DNA of 41,128 nucleotides. Origin: Streptomyces sp. Ru71 (GTDB taxonomy: Bacteria > Actinomycetota > Actinomycetes > Streptomycetales > Streptomycetaceae). Shown here in pieces: positions 1 to 7,301 of the stretch (position 1 is its first letter; each line of letters begins with the position of its first letter). Below the pieces are notes generated by a model, which was not told where the DNA came from, searched no databases, and was given only the letters and a program-made list of their open reading frames with translations. Location: positions 1 through 41,128 of the forward strand of contig NZ_PQSS01000065.1 in NCBI RefSeq assembly GCF_002920535.1, given 5' to 3'. The position numbers were made by a program, and so were the translations under genes.

Positions 1-45
1 AACGAGTCCGCTGCGCTCCCCCGTTCCGACTAGTGCTTCGCTCAG

Positions 46-69
46 TTCACATCCCGCTTCACATCCCGC
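46..69. repeat. 12-bp tandem repeat, two copies
   Basis: TTCACATCCCGC occurs twice head to tail (46-57 and 58-69). Function is unknown, and it is too short to assign. Confidence 0.7.
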
Positions 70-277
70 TTGCGGGGTGTGAGGGTCCGTCCGCTGACGC
101 TCCCGGCCCTGGGGCCCGCTACGCGGGCGGCTGGCTGTAAGCGGGGGCGGGGTGGGTTGGCGTCATGTCAGATGCAGATTGTCGGAGGCCAAGCCCTGCA
201 TCAATGATGCACTGCGCAGAACCTGGAATTCAGCCCGGTTCCCGCCTGGACGCCTGCGCGGCCCCTTTTGCACCGGC

Positions 278-344
278 GTGACACCGAAACCGTCGCGTGG
301 ATGTCACCGAACTTCACCGCGAAAACGTCACCGAACTTCACCGC
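278..344. repeat. Iteron-like direct repeats
   Basis: GTCACCGAACTTCACCGC is present exactly at 303-320 and 327-344, a 24-bp period. A degenerate third unit, GTGACACCGAAAC, starts about 24 bp earlier at 278. Regular direct repeats in gene-free plasmid DNA are typical of initiator or partition-protein binding sites. That role is inference. Confidence 0.55.
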
Positions 345-753
345 CTGACCCACCCATCCTGGTAGGACGAGCCCGGAGGGGGGGAGCAGACCGCCCGGGC
401 AGTGCGGAGGAGAGAGCAGCAAGGGACAGGGAGAGCGGGGCAGCTGCCTGGCCCGGCCCACCCCCTCACAGGCACACACGCCACACACGACGGCATCGCG
501 CGGCGGCTTCGGGCCGACGCGCAACTAACACCGCCCCGTCCCCTATCCCCGAAGCAGTCACCAACACCGCACCCCATTCCTCACTCATTCTCCAACCGGG
601 CCGGGGCAAGTGGCAGCAGAGGGGTTGTCAGCTGTCCGACCAACTGTCTGTAGGCCGTTGACCAGCAGGGACGCAGAAGCCGGCCACGAGGTCGCCGCAA
701 CCACCAGTGCAACACCTGACGCAACATCGGGCGAAACCGCGTACGCAACGCGA

Positions 754-796
754 GGTGCAACGGGCTTCCTATCCCGCATCACAGCCACTATTATTT
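754..796 (+). promoter_or_regulatory. Promoter of the shared plasmid family (site P1)
   Basis: An AT-rich box CACTATTATTTGAAG (786-800) contains a -10-like TATTAT at 789-794. A weak -35-like TTCCTA lies at 766-771. GGTGCAACGGG at 754 occupies the place of the GGTCAGGGG box seen at two sister sites. It drives the gene starting at 853. Confidence 0.6.
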
Positions 797-852
797 GAAG
801 TGTTGGGGGAGGCGAACCCCGACAACCGCAGAAGTCCAACGAAGGGGAAGAC
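797..852 (+). promoter_or_regulatory. Structured 5' leader, sister of the leader at 1894-1960
   Basis: After the -10 box the leader has a hairpin with arms GTTGGGG (802-808) and CCCCGAC (817-823, one G-U pair). Then follow AACCGCAGAAGTCCAAC and the ribosome binding site GAAGGGGAAG just before GTG 853. The same order and near-identical sequence recur after P2, so the two leaders share ancestry. Confidence 0.5.
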
Positions 853-1221
853 GTGGAAATCCAGATCCTTGACGGCATCGTGCGCCGGTTACGTGGCCAG
901 GACGTCCCCATGGGTGGCCTTGCCATCCAGGCCCGCACCATCGCCAACTTCCTGCCACTCATCTGCCAGCGCGTAGGGGCGAAGGTCGTGCACAACTCCG
1001 ACGCCAGCTACACCGGAATCCGGTTCGACACCAAGGTTGGGCCGGTGGTGCTGGAAATGCCGATGGGTGACCAGCCGTACCGGCTCGTTCACGAATTCAT
1101 CGAGCCCGACGCGCAGGGCCGCACGGAAGTGGAAATGCGGCGATTCCCGCAGATCTACAAGCCCCAGGGAGTCGCGCACCTGACGGCCGAGTTCCTCCGC
1201 TCGCGCGGATTCCTCAAGTAA
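853..1221 (+). CDS. Hypothetical plasmid protein, 122 aa
   Basis: I do not recognise this family. The GTG start at 853 follows a strong ribosome binding site (GAAGGGGAAG, 841-850) and lies about 60 bp below promoter P1. The product is a mixed alpha/beta soluble protein without signal peptide or membrane segment. It reads like a small DUF conserved on actinomycete plasmids, with charged central strands around DTKVGPVVLEMPMGD and a C-terminal helix. It shares promoter type and leader with the DUF932 gene downstream, so a role in plasmid maintenance is plausible but unproven. A strong terminator follows nine bases after the stop. Confidence 0.7.
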   Translation: MEIQILDGIVRRLRGQDVPMGGLAIQARTIANFLPLICQRVGAKVVHNSDASYTGIRFDTKVGPVVLEMPMGDQPYRLVHEFIEPDAQGRTEVEMRRFPQIYKPQGVAHLTAEFLRSRGFLK

Positions 1222-1229
1222 TCCGCTCA

Positions 1230-1254
1230 GGGGGCGCTCAAGGTGAGCGCCCCC
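1230..1254 (+). terminator. Stem-loop terminator, 11-bp stem
   Basis: GGGGGCGCTCA (1230-1240) pairs perfectly with TGAGCGCCCCC (1244-1254) around a 3-nt loop, directly after the stop at 1221. There is no U tract, as is common in Streptomyces. Confidence 0.7.
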
Positions 1255-1286
1255 CAACCCACCTGACATCAAAGGGGATGGGAGCC

Positions 1287-1844
1287 ATGGAGAGCACACG
1301 AATGGCGCAGCCGGCCGAAGAGGCCGGGGTGCCGCTCACGGTGGCGGAGCAGGAGCAGGCGGCGTACGCGCTAAAGGAGTTAGCGCGTAGCTTGGGTGAC
1401 CCGGAAGCGTTGCGGGTGCCGTTGGAGCAGTTGGAGATGGTCCGGCCGTTCTTCGAGCTGGGTTGGGCTCTGGGGGTACGCACCGGGCACACCGGGTTGG
1501 CCATGGCCGGTGTCCCTGTGGACCGTTCCACGGTCGCGCGTGCGTTCGTCCTGCTGTTGGCTCAGCGGATGGCGGACCCGATGGTGATCGCGGTCGCGCG
1601 GAGTCTGGACCCGCAGCACGTTGGGCCGGTGCTGTGGCAGAAGGCCGACTATCACGGCAGCCTGACACAGCGGCACGGGACGTACTGGGTGTGCGCCATC
1701 CACGCGTACGCGGACCCGTTCGGCGGGGAGCCGGAGTTGCGCTACGACCTATGTGAGATGCGTGGCGTGGCAGTCGTGCCTGTGGTCACGCGTGTGCGGC
1801 GTACGAGCCTGACGCCGTTGCCGGAGTACCGCGCCACGGTCTGA
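1287..1844 (+). CDS. Hypothetical plasmid protein, 185 aa
   Basis: I do not recognise this family. ATG 1287 is chosen because AAAGGGG (1271-1277) lies nine bases upstream; the in-frame ATG at 1278 abuts that site and is less likely. The N-terminal half (roughly residues 10-100) is helical and Leu/Ala-rich. The C-terminal half carries beta-type sequence with YWVCAIHAY and two further Cys/Tyr residues. No signal peptide or membrane segment is seen. It sits between the terminator at 1230 and promoter P2 with no clear promoter of its own in the 30 bases between, so read-through from P1 is possible. Confidence 0.65.
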   Translation: MESTRMAQPAEEAGVPLTVAEQEQAAYALKELARSLGDPEALRVPLEQLEMVRPFFELGWALGVRTGHTGLAMAGVPVDRSTVARAFVLLLAQRMADPMVIAVARSLDPQHVGPVLWQKADYHGSLTQRHGTYWVCAIHAYADPFGGEPELRYDLCEMRGVAVVPVVTRVRRTSLTPLPEYRATV

Positions 1845-1851
1845 GTGTGCT

Positions 1852-1893
1852 GGTCAGGGGTGGGTTCACACAACCCTGAAACACACTATTATT
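1852..1893 (+). promoter_or_regulatory. Promoter of the shared plasmid family (site P2)
   Basis: The box CACACTATTATT contains TATTAT (1887-1892). A -35-like TTCACA (1865-1870) gives a 16-bp spacer. GGTCAGGGGTGGG (1852-1864) lies immediately upstream and is nearly identical at sites P3 (12921) and P4 (20997), with the same distance to the -10. The site precedes the DUF932 gene. Confidence 0.75.
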
Positions 1894-1899
1894 GAAGTT

Positions 1900-1928
1900 G
1901 TTCGGGGGCGGTGGCCCCGCCCCCGAAC
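1900..1928 (+). promoter_or_regulatory. Perfect 12-bp leader hairpin
   Basis: GTTCGGGGGCGG (1900-1911) pairs perfectly with CCGCCCCCGAAC (1917-1928) around a 5-nt loop, within the first 45 transcribed bases of the DUF932 gene. It matches a weaker hairpin in the P1 leader. It could stabilise the mRNA, attenuate transcription or be a protein-binding site; which of these is unknown. Confidence 0.6.
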
Positions 1929-1960
1929 CGCAGAAGCCAACACGAAGGGGAGAACACCGC

Positions 1961-3139
1961 ATGACTCAGCAGTTCGCCGAGCGCGCCACGAACGTGGCCC
2001 CCACCGGTGCCCGCAACGCCGACCTCTGCGACCTGGTCCGCATCCTGGAGGACCAGAACCGGCACAAGCTCGACGTGATCGCCCCCGCCGCCGCCCTGCA
2101 CTTCCGGGAAGGCAACCTGCACGTCGAGGGCATCGAGTCCCTGATCACCGAGGACGGGGTGACAGAGGTCGACGGCATCTACCGGCCCACCGGCGTGGCC
2201 GACGAGGGGATCTCCGACAAGCTCCGTATTCCGCTCGCCTACCTGCGCCGCATGCGCGCCGAGAACGTCCCGCTGCTGGACGAGAACGTCAACGCGTGGC
2301 TGCGCGAGGAGCCGGAGCGCCGTTTCATGCTCCGCGCGTTCCGGGGCGACAGCGGCCCCGGCGTGCCGCCGGGCGAGGGCGTGGCCCGCGCGCTGCTGTC
2401 CGACAGTTACAAGCTCATGGACAACTTCGACATGCTGCTGGCCGCCCTGGACGGGGTGCGGCAGTCCGGCCACCCCACCCGCGTCACGGGGTGCGACCTG
2501 ACCGACCGGCGCATGTATGTGCGTGTGGAGTCCGAAGCGGTCGCCGTCCAGGCCTGCGAGCTGCTGCGCGGCTACCGTTCCCCGTTCGACGGCCGCAGCG
2601 GCGACGAACTGCCGATGATCTCGGCCGGTTTCGTCATCACCAACAGCGAGGTCGGCGCCGGTGCTTACACCATCACCCCGCGCGCCGTCATCCAGGTGTG
2701 CCGCAACGGTCTGACCGAGACCAAGGACGTCATGCGCGCCGTGCACCTCGGCGGCAAGCAGGACGAGGGCGTTGTGTCCTGGTCCGGGCAGACCCAGCGT
2801 AAGACGCTGGAGCTGATAACCTCCAAGACCGCCGACGCCGTGCGCACCTTCCTGTCACGCGAGTACGTCGAGGCCAAGGTTCGCCAGGTGGAGGCCGCCG
2901 CCGCCAAGACGCTGGCCGAGCCGACGAAGACCATCGAGCACGTCACCAAGACGCTCAGCATCGGTGCCGAGGCCAAGGACATGATCCTCTCGCACTTCGT
3001 GCGGGGCGGCCAGATGACGGCCGGGGGCGTGATGCAGGCCGTCACGTCGACCGCGCAGACCCTCACCGACGCCGACCAGGCCGCCGCCCTCGAAGCGCTC
3101 GCCCTGCCCGCCCTGACGGCCGCCGCCGCCCACGGCTGA
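1961..3139 (+). CDS. DUF932 phage/plasmid-type protein, 392 aa
   Basis: The product matches the DUF932 family (phage/plasmid-like proteins, TIGR03299 type), whose biochemical role is not established but which is common on phages and conjugative elements. Visible hallmarks are the central segment LSDSYKLMDNFDMLLAAL (about residues 147-164), the following beta-rich region with MYVRVESEAVAV, and a C-terminal helical part with VEAKVRQVEAAAAKTL. Length (392 aa) suits the family. ATG 1961 is preceded by GAAGGGGAG (1943-1951). The gene has its own promoter P2 with a hairpin leader and is closed by a strong terminator, so it is monocistronic. Confidence 0.85.
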   Translation: MTQQFAERATNVAPTGARNADLCDLVRILEDQNRHKLDVIAPAAALHFREGNLHVEGIESLITEDGVTEVDGIYRPTGVADEGISDKLRIPLAYLRRMRAENVPLLDENVNAWLREEPERRFMLRAFRGDSGPGVPPGEGVARALLSDSYKLMDNFDMLLAALDGVRQSGHPTRVTGCDLTDRRMYVRVESEAVAVQACELLRGYRSPFDGRSGDELPMISAGFVITNSEVGAGAYTITPRAVIQVCRNGLTETKDVMRAVHLGGKQDEGVVSWSGQTQRKTLELITSKTADAVRTFLSREYVEAKVRQVEAAAAKTLAEPTKTIEHVTKTLSIGAEAKDMILSHFVRGGQMTAGGVMQAVTSTAQTLTDADQAAALEALALPALTAAAAHG

Positions 3140-3144
3140 CAGAC

Positions 3145-3193
3145 CCCGTGCGGGCCGGGAACCTCCCCCTCCCCTGGCCCCGGCCCGCACGGG
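3145..3193 (+). terminator. Long stem-loop terminator, 14-bp stem
   Basis: CCCGTGCGGGCCGG (3145-3158) pairs perfectly with CCGGCCCGCACGGG (3180-3193) around a 21-nt C-rich loop, five bases after the DUF932 stop codon. Confidence 0.75.
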
Positions 3194-3441
3194 CCCCACG
3201 CCCCGCCCAAGCACCCGGCGGGCACCCTCCCGGACCGCCCGGGGGTGCGCGCCCGGCCCCAGCGCGCGGAACACTCCCCCATCCGGCCAGCGCGGAGCGC
3301 GCCCGCCCCTCCCTCTGCCGCGCAGCGGCAGCGCGACGCATCTGCGGAGCAGACCGCGGCGCCCCCAAGAACCCCGCCGCGCCACGAGACCCGTACGCCG
3401 GCCCCCGGTGCCCACCGCCCCCGTCCGCAAGGAGTACCCGC

Positions 3442-3924
3442 ATGCCCGCACGCCCGGAGCTCACCCGCCCCGCCGACGCCGCCATAGCGACCGCCATGAG
3501 CCGCACCCTGACCGCGCTTGCCGCCCTGCTCCAAGCACTCGCCGACGGCCAGCACACAATCAACCTCGTGGCCGAGCGCACCGACGACACGTTCGTCCGG
3601 GCTCAGGCCGACCTCTGCGTCGGCACCGCCCCGCTGCGCCTGGCCGTGCTGGACGAGGACGACTTCTGCGCGCTGCGCACGCTGCTGGTGTTCGCGCTGG
3701 AAGGCAGCACCGTACGCAGCGCCGTCCTGGTCGCCACCACGGCCGCCGAGCCTCACCCCCGCGCGTGCGGCTGGACCGTACGGAACAGGTGGCTGCACCC
3801 CATGGACACAGCCGAACTCCAGCAGGCCGTCATCCCGTGCCCAGACGTCCCCGCCGCACGCCCGGACGTCTACGACGCGCCGGTCCTGCCCCAGATCCCC
3901 GACACCGACGGCCCCCGTAGCTGA
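3442..3924 (+). CDS. Hypothetical plasmid protein, 160 aa
   Basis: I do not recognise the family. ATG 3442 follows AAGGAG (3429-3434) with good spacing. The N-terminus (about 1-40) is helical. Residues 41-120 look like an alternating strand/helix domain with AVLDEDDFCALRTLLVFAL and a tryptophan-containing turn WTVRNRWLHP. The C-terminal 25 residues are proline-rich and disordered-looking. There is no signal peptide. The stop overlaps the beginning of the broken frame that follows, suggesting the two were once a coupled pair. Confidence 0.65.
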   Translation: MPARPELTRPADAAIATAMSRTLTALAALLQALADGQHTINLVAERTDDTFVRAQADLCVGTAPLRLAVLDEDDFCALRTLLVFALEGSTVRSAVLVATTAAEPHPRACGWTVRNRWLHPMDTAELQQAVIPCPDVPAARPDVYDAPVLPQIPDTDGPRS

Positions 3925-4300
3925 CAAGCCCGCCGTCACCGCCAACGGCTACTGCACCAACACCACCCCGCCCCCCGGGACCATCCACGCCGCCAACGCC
4001 ACGAACACGGGCGCGAAGTTCTTCCACCTGCACGGCCGCCGCTACGGCGCCTGCCCGTGCGGCAAGGAAGTGTCCCTGACCAAACAGGCCAACCTGCGCC
4101 GCCACAAGCCACCCCAGAACCAACCCACAGACGCCGTTCCCGCCTCCCCTCCCCCAGGGAGACGGAAACGGCCGACCCGGCCAGTCCGCCACTGGCCGAT
4201 GAACTGCCGCCCCGACGCTCGCACCCTCCCCTTCGGCGAGCGCGGGGCGGCAGACCCCAACCCACCCAACCGACCAACCGCCGAGGAGCAGCAGTCATGA
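3920..4300 (+). pseudogene. Remnant of small Cys-containing protein gene, start lost
   Basis: The frame from 3920 reads like real protein (NGYCTNTT, then FFHLHGRRYGACPCGKEVS and a basic helix), with a CxC pair and a later His that could bind metal. No ATG, GTG or TTG start exists where one is needed; the first codon before ADKPAV is GTA. The frame ends with ATGA shared with the next start (4297), the coupling expected of a once-functional gene. I infer a gene that lost its start, though a non-standard start cannot be excluded. Confidence 0.45.
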
Positions 4301-4608
4301 ACCACCGAACCTGACCATCGACACGCCCACCGGCCCCGTGCGCGCCACCGCCGGCCCCCGCCAGCACGACACAGTCGTCTTCGAGTTGGGTGGGGCAATC
4401 CGCGGCGCGGTGCACGTCACCGGCACCCACCACCCCCCGCCACTGGGACCGGTTCACCGCAATGCGCGCCTGCCTGGGCCCCCGTCAACGCCTTGAGACC
4501 ACCACCCCCGACGAGGACCTGCCGCGGCTCTCCCGCAGCAGCGGCTACCGCGGCAGCCTGACCCTTCACAAAGACGACTTCACCCACCGCCCCCACGTCT
4601 CGGTGTAG
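4297..4608 (+). pseudogene. Frameshifted small plasmid gene
   Basis: ATG 4297 has a ribosome binding site (GAGGAG at 4282) but reaches a stop after five codons. Shifting frame gives a good continuation (NLTIDTPTGPVRATAG, then VVFELGGAIRGAVHVTG). A second shift in the C-run near 4435 leads into HWDRFTAMRACLGPRQRL and ends in DDFTHRPHVSV with a stop at 4608. Together they would make a protein of about 100 aa. Two frame changes mean a decayed gene, unless homopolymer sequencing errors are responsible. I do not recognise the family. Confidence 0.55.
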
Positions 4609-4611
4609 CAG

Positions 4612-4941
4612 ATGGAGGCCGCCGCTGGACACCAACCGTCCGAGAAGACGGCGACGACGCTCACCGCCGTCCTGCACGCCTGCGCCGCCCATGTCTCGCA
4701 GCACGACGACCAGCCCGCGATCCTTCCCAGGCAGCGGGACGCTCCCGCCCTGCTGCGGTTGTTGCTGTCACACTCCGATCCCCGACGCGGATTGCATCCC
4801 CTTGGGCGCTCCCCGACCCATACCACTGCACACTCGATGCGCAGTCTCGGTACCGTCGAGGCTAAGAGCCTTGACGGATGGAGCACGATGCCTAGCAGCC
4901 TGCTGGATCGCCGGCGCCTCACCTACAGGGGGGCGCGCTGA
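4612..4941 (+). CDS. Possible small hypothetical protein
   Basis: The first 55 codons look coding (TTLTAVLHACAAHVSQ, then a charged Leu-rich helix RDAPALLRLLLSHSD). The rest is less protein-like and runs through the promoter/operator of the next gene. The stop overlaps ATG 4941 as TGATG. There is no good ribosome binding site before ATG 4612, which lies just three bases after the preceding stop. It may be a real short gene that lost its original stop. Family not recognised. Confidence 0.35.
   Translation: MEAAAGHQPSEKTATTLTAVLHACAAHVSQHDDQPAILPRQRDAPALLRLLLSHSDPRRGLHPLGRSPTHTTAHSMRSLGTVEAKSLDGWSTMPSSLLDRRRLTYRGAR
4853..4898 (+). promoter_or_regulatory. Promoter with overlapping palindromic operator for the XRE-TPR gene
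   Basis: CCGTCGAGGCT (4853-4863) and AGCCTTGACGG (4867-4877) form an 11-bp inverted repeat with one mismatch and a 3-nt centre. The right arm contains TTGACG (4871-4876), a good -35, with TAGCAG (4893-4898) as a possible -10 at 16-bp spacing. A palindrome over the -35 just upstream of a regulator gene suggests autoregulation. Confidence 0.5.
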
Positions 4942-6167
4942 TGCTTGAGGAAGCCGAAGAGATCGGCGACCGCGTACGCCGCGCCCGGCTCCGCCTGGGC
5001 ATGACTCAGGCCGACCTCGCTACCGCCCTGGGCAAGACGCAGGGCTGGGTGTCCAAGATGGAACGCGGACTCATCGAACTGGATCGCGTCGGACTGCTCA
5101 ACCTGATCGCCTCGGAGCTGCACGTACATCCGAACGACTTGATCGGACGGCCGTACAACAGCTCTCCGGCCGAGAACCAGTGGCAGGTCTCTGCCGCAGC
5201 GATCATGCGCGAACTGCGCCGCTACGACCTCGCTCCCGTCTTCGACGGGACACCCCGGCCCGCTCGTCAGCTGTGGCAGGAAACCACTCGGCTGCACCGC
5301 CTGCGCGATGCTGCGGCCAATACGGCCATCATGGAGGTACTCCCCGATCTCTTCCGCGAGACGCGCGCCCTGGCCGAAGTCGCCACGGGCCACGAGCGGG
5401 AAGAGGCGTACGCGATCTACGCGGTGTGCTGCAAGTTCGCTCACACGTCCGCGCACGCCCTGGGTCACCCTGAGCTGGTCGCCATGGCATGTGAACGGGC
5501 CGCTTGGTCCGCGCGGCTGTCGGGCGACCCGGTCATACCTGCCGTCGCCGACTGGATGCGTATGTGGGACATGTGGGCCACGGCGGACTGGGATGACGCC
5601 ATGGCCCTGGCTGACCGAGCGCTCCGAAGCGTGCAGCAGGAATACGACCGCGGTGAGCCGCTGGCCGTGCGGGCGTGGGGGTCCCTGCAACTGCGTGCGG
5701 CTGTCTCGGCTGCGCGGGGTGGTCGCAAGGCCGAAGCGAAAGACCGGATCAAGCACGCACGGGCTGCCGCCAAGCGGATGGAGACCGCCGGCCCTCCGGT
5801 CTACGACCGCCACAGCCTCACCTTCTCGCCGGGTAACGTGCAGATCCACGCGATCAGCGTCGCCCTGGAAATGCACGAGCAACGCGAGGCGCTGTCGATA
5901 AACCGGCGCACGAGCAAGGAAGTGATCGAGTCGCTTCCCAACTCTCGTCAGGGACACCATCACATGGACCTGGCGCGGGCCTGGCTGTGGGACGGGAACC
6001 GCGACAAGGCGCTGAAGGAATTGGAGAAGGCTGAGCGCATCGCCCCCCAGCTCGTACGCAACCACCCCATCGCCCGGTCAACCCTGCGCAGCATCGTGTA
6101 CGCCGAACGGGCGAGCACCCGCGAGAAGCTGCGTCGCATGTCAGACCGCTTTCACCTCGACGGGTGA
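4941..6167 (+). CDS. XRE-family regulator with C-terminal TPR-like repeats
   Basis: Residues about 8-65 form a typical Cro/C1 helix-turn-helix (GDRVRRARLRLGMTQADLAT, then KTQGWVSKMERG). The remaining 340 residues are all-helical, with Ala/Leu/Arg pairs and tetratricopeptide-like repeats near 140-380. This architecture is typical of large actinomycete regulators next to cargo or biosynthetic genes. ATG 4941 has AGGGGGG (4926-4932) upstream. A palindrome overlapping the likely promoter (4853-4877) suggests it controls itself. It is transcribed in the same direction as the synthetase-like/ASCH genes, which begin 55 bp after its stop, and is the obvious candidate regulator for them. The TPR part probably senses a peptide or protein partner; that is inference. 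Confidence 0.85.
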   Translation: MLEEAEEIGDRVRRARLRLGMTQADLATALGKTQGWVSKMERGLIELDRVGLLNLIASELHVHPNDLIGRPYNSSPAENQWQVSAAAIMRELRRYDLAPVFDGTPRPARQLWQETTRLHRLRDAAANTAIMEVLPDLFRETRALAEVATGHEREEAYAIYAVCCKFAHTSAHALGHPELVAMACERAAWSARLSGDPVIPAVADWMRMWDMWATADWDDAMALADRALRSVQQEYDRGEPLAVRAWGSLQLRAAVSAARGGRKAEAKDRIKHARAAAKRMETAGPPVYDRHSLTFSPGNVQIHAISVALEMHEQREALSINRRTSKEVIESLPNSRQGHHHMDLARAWLWDGNRDKALKELEKAERIAPQLVRNHPIARSTLRSIVYAERASTREKLRRMSDRFHLDG

Positions 6168-6194
6168 GGGTCGTATTCCTACGGTTCATATTGG

Positions 6195-6222
6195 GCCCCG
6201 GAGACATTTCTAGCTTCGGGGC
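6195..6222 (+). promoter_or_regulatory. Inverted repeat immediately before start codon 6223
   Basis: GCCCCGGAG (6195-6203) and CTTCGGGGC (6214-6222) form a 9-bp inverted repeat with one G-T pair and a 10-nt loop, ending on the base before ATG 6223. The 55-bp gap also holds AT-rich TTCATATTG, so a promoter and operator or a translation-blocking hairpin for the downstream operon may lie here. Confidence 0.5.
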
Positions 6223-6663
6223 ATGGCCGAACGAACCGCGAAGCAACTTCCCGCTCATGGCGCTGCGTTAAGCGCTGGCGCCCCGTTCCACCCCCGCCTC
6301 GGCGACTTGGCGCTCGACCTCGCCAAGGGCGGGAAGATCGGCGTATGCGTCGCCCTGCCGAGCGACACCTCGGCGTCGTACCACCTGCGCCCGCCGGGTG
6401 GGGGCGAAGACTGGCGGGCCAAGTCGGACGGAACCACCCTGCGCCCCGTGCCCGTCCCGGTCACGCACGTCACGCCGATGCGTCGAGACGCCATCTACGA
6501 TCACCGCGCCCGGCAGGCCGCGCTGCCCGTAACCGTCCACTACGAAGACGGCGGCACCTGCGAGACAGTGCTCGTGCTCACCCCGACGCAGGTTGAGCTG
6601 TACTCCATCCAGTTCACACAGCTCATCGCCGCGAAGGAATCGGCACGGGAGCACGCGCGGTGA
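6223..6663 (+). CDS. Hypothetical protein, first gene of the synthetase-like/ASCH operon
   Basis: A 146-aa soluble protein I do not recognise. The N-terminal 30 residues are Ala-rich and probably flexible. The middle contains GKIGVCVALPSDTSASYHL and WRAKSDGTTL. The C-terminal part (about 95-140) reads as two strands and a helix, VTVHYEDGGTCETVLVLTP then ELYSIQFTQLIAAKESA. ATG 6223 directly follows an inverted repeat and lacks a strong ribosome binding site. Its stop overlaps the next start as GTGA (6660-6663), so the genes are translationally coupled. Its role in the operon is unknown. Confidence 0.7.
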   Translation: MAERTAKQLPAHGAALSAGAPFHPRLGDLALDLAKGGKIGVCVALPSDTSASYHLRPPGGGEDWRAKSDGTTLRPVPVPVTHVTPMRRDAIYDHRARQAALPVTVHYEDGGTCETVLVLTPTQVELYSIQFTQLIAAKESAREHAR

Positions 6664-7301
6664 GCCCGGCCGTGCTGACGCTCGCCCCGCCGGCCTTTGC
6701 ACGTGCCCCAATGCGGTCGCCAATAGCCTTCCGCTGTGAGGCGACCGCCCACGACCTCAGCGGCTCCCGCGAGGTGCTGCTCGCCACCTACCGTGGCCGC
6801 TCCCCGCGCCTCGCCGCCCGCTGGCTCCGCGCGGAAGCTCACCACCTCGCCCGGCTGCTGTCCCCGGCCCCTGACGCCCTGTACCTCCGAGACGCGCCCC
6901 TCACTGCCGCTGGCCCAGACGTTCCTCGCCCTGACGCAGACCTGCGTGCGTGGGCAGACGATGACCGCGCCTACGAGCACGCGTTGCGCTCCCTTGCCAC
7001 GGGCCGGGCATTCATGTTCACCGTGACGGACTCCGACGCCCGGTACTCCCTGGGCGTGTATCCGCTGCCCACCCGTCGACCAGCGCCCCCGCAAGCTCCC
7101 GTCCCCGCCCGGTGCCCACCCCACTGCCCGGAGGGGACGGGCCGCCACCGAAGACCACGGGGCGGCGCACCTTCCGATGACTCCCGCCCCCGGGCTTTTC
7201 CTGGTTCCCTCCCGGCGCGGGGGCGGGTCCACCACTCGACCGCCCAACCACACCCGCCGCTCTGCGGCGCTTTCCTGCCCATCTACCGAGGGGAAGACGC
7301 G
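6660..7301 (+). CDS. Hypothetical N-terminal frame, open into the synthetase-like gene
   Basis: GTG 6660 overlaps the previous stop and opens a frame with convincing protein for about 140 codons (FRCEATAHDLSGSREVLLA, a helical middle, FMFTVTDSDARYSLGVYPLP). From about 7085 to 7300 the translation becomes proline/arginine-rich low-complexity sequence typical of non-coding GC-rich DNA. No stop occurs before GTG 7302, in the same frame. Either this is the N-terminal part of a 585-aa fusion ending at 8417, or a separate gene has lost its stop. I favour two original genes because of the strong ribosome binding site before 7302. Family not recognised. Confidence 0.5.

Larger units (their letters stand above)
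1..752. other. Gene-free left edge with short repeats
   Basis: I see no convincing gene here. The open frames are short, proline/arginine-rich and lack ribosome binding sites. The stretch holds a 12-bp tandem repeat (46-69) and iteron-like repeats (278-344), listed separately. It lies directly upstream of the first promoter of the shared plasmid family. Confidence 0.6.

Noticed and set aside
2665..3945. A 426-codon minus-strand frame opposite the DUF932 and following genes
   Set aside because: Low-complexity Gly/Arg/Val-rich translation; the plus-strand genes have ribosome binding sites and family matches.
4853..4877. tRNA-like or riboswitch element before the XRE-TPR gene
   Set aside because: Only a single short palindrome with a 3-nt centre is present, overlapping a -35 box; an operator is the simpler reading.
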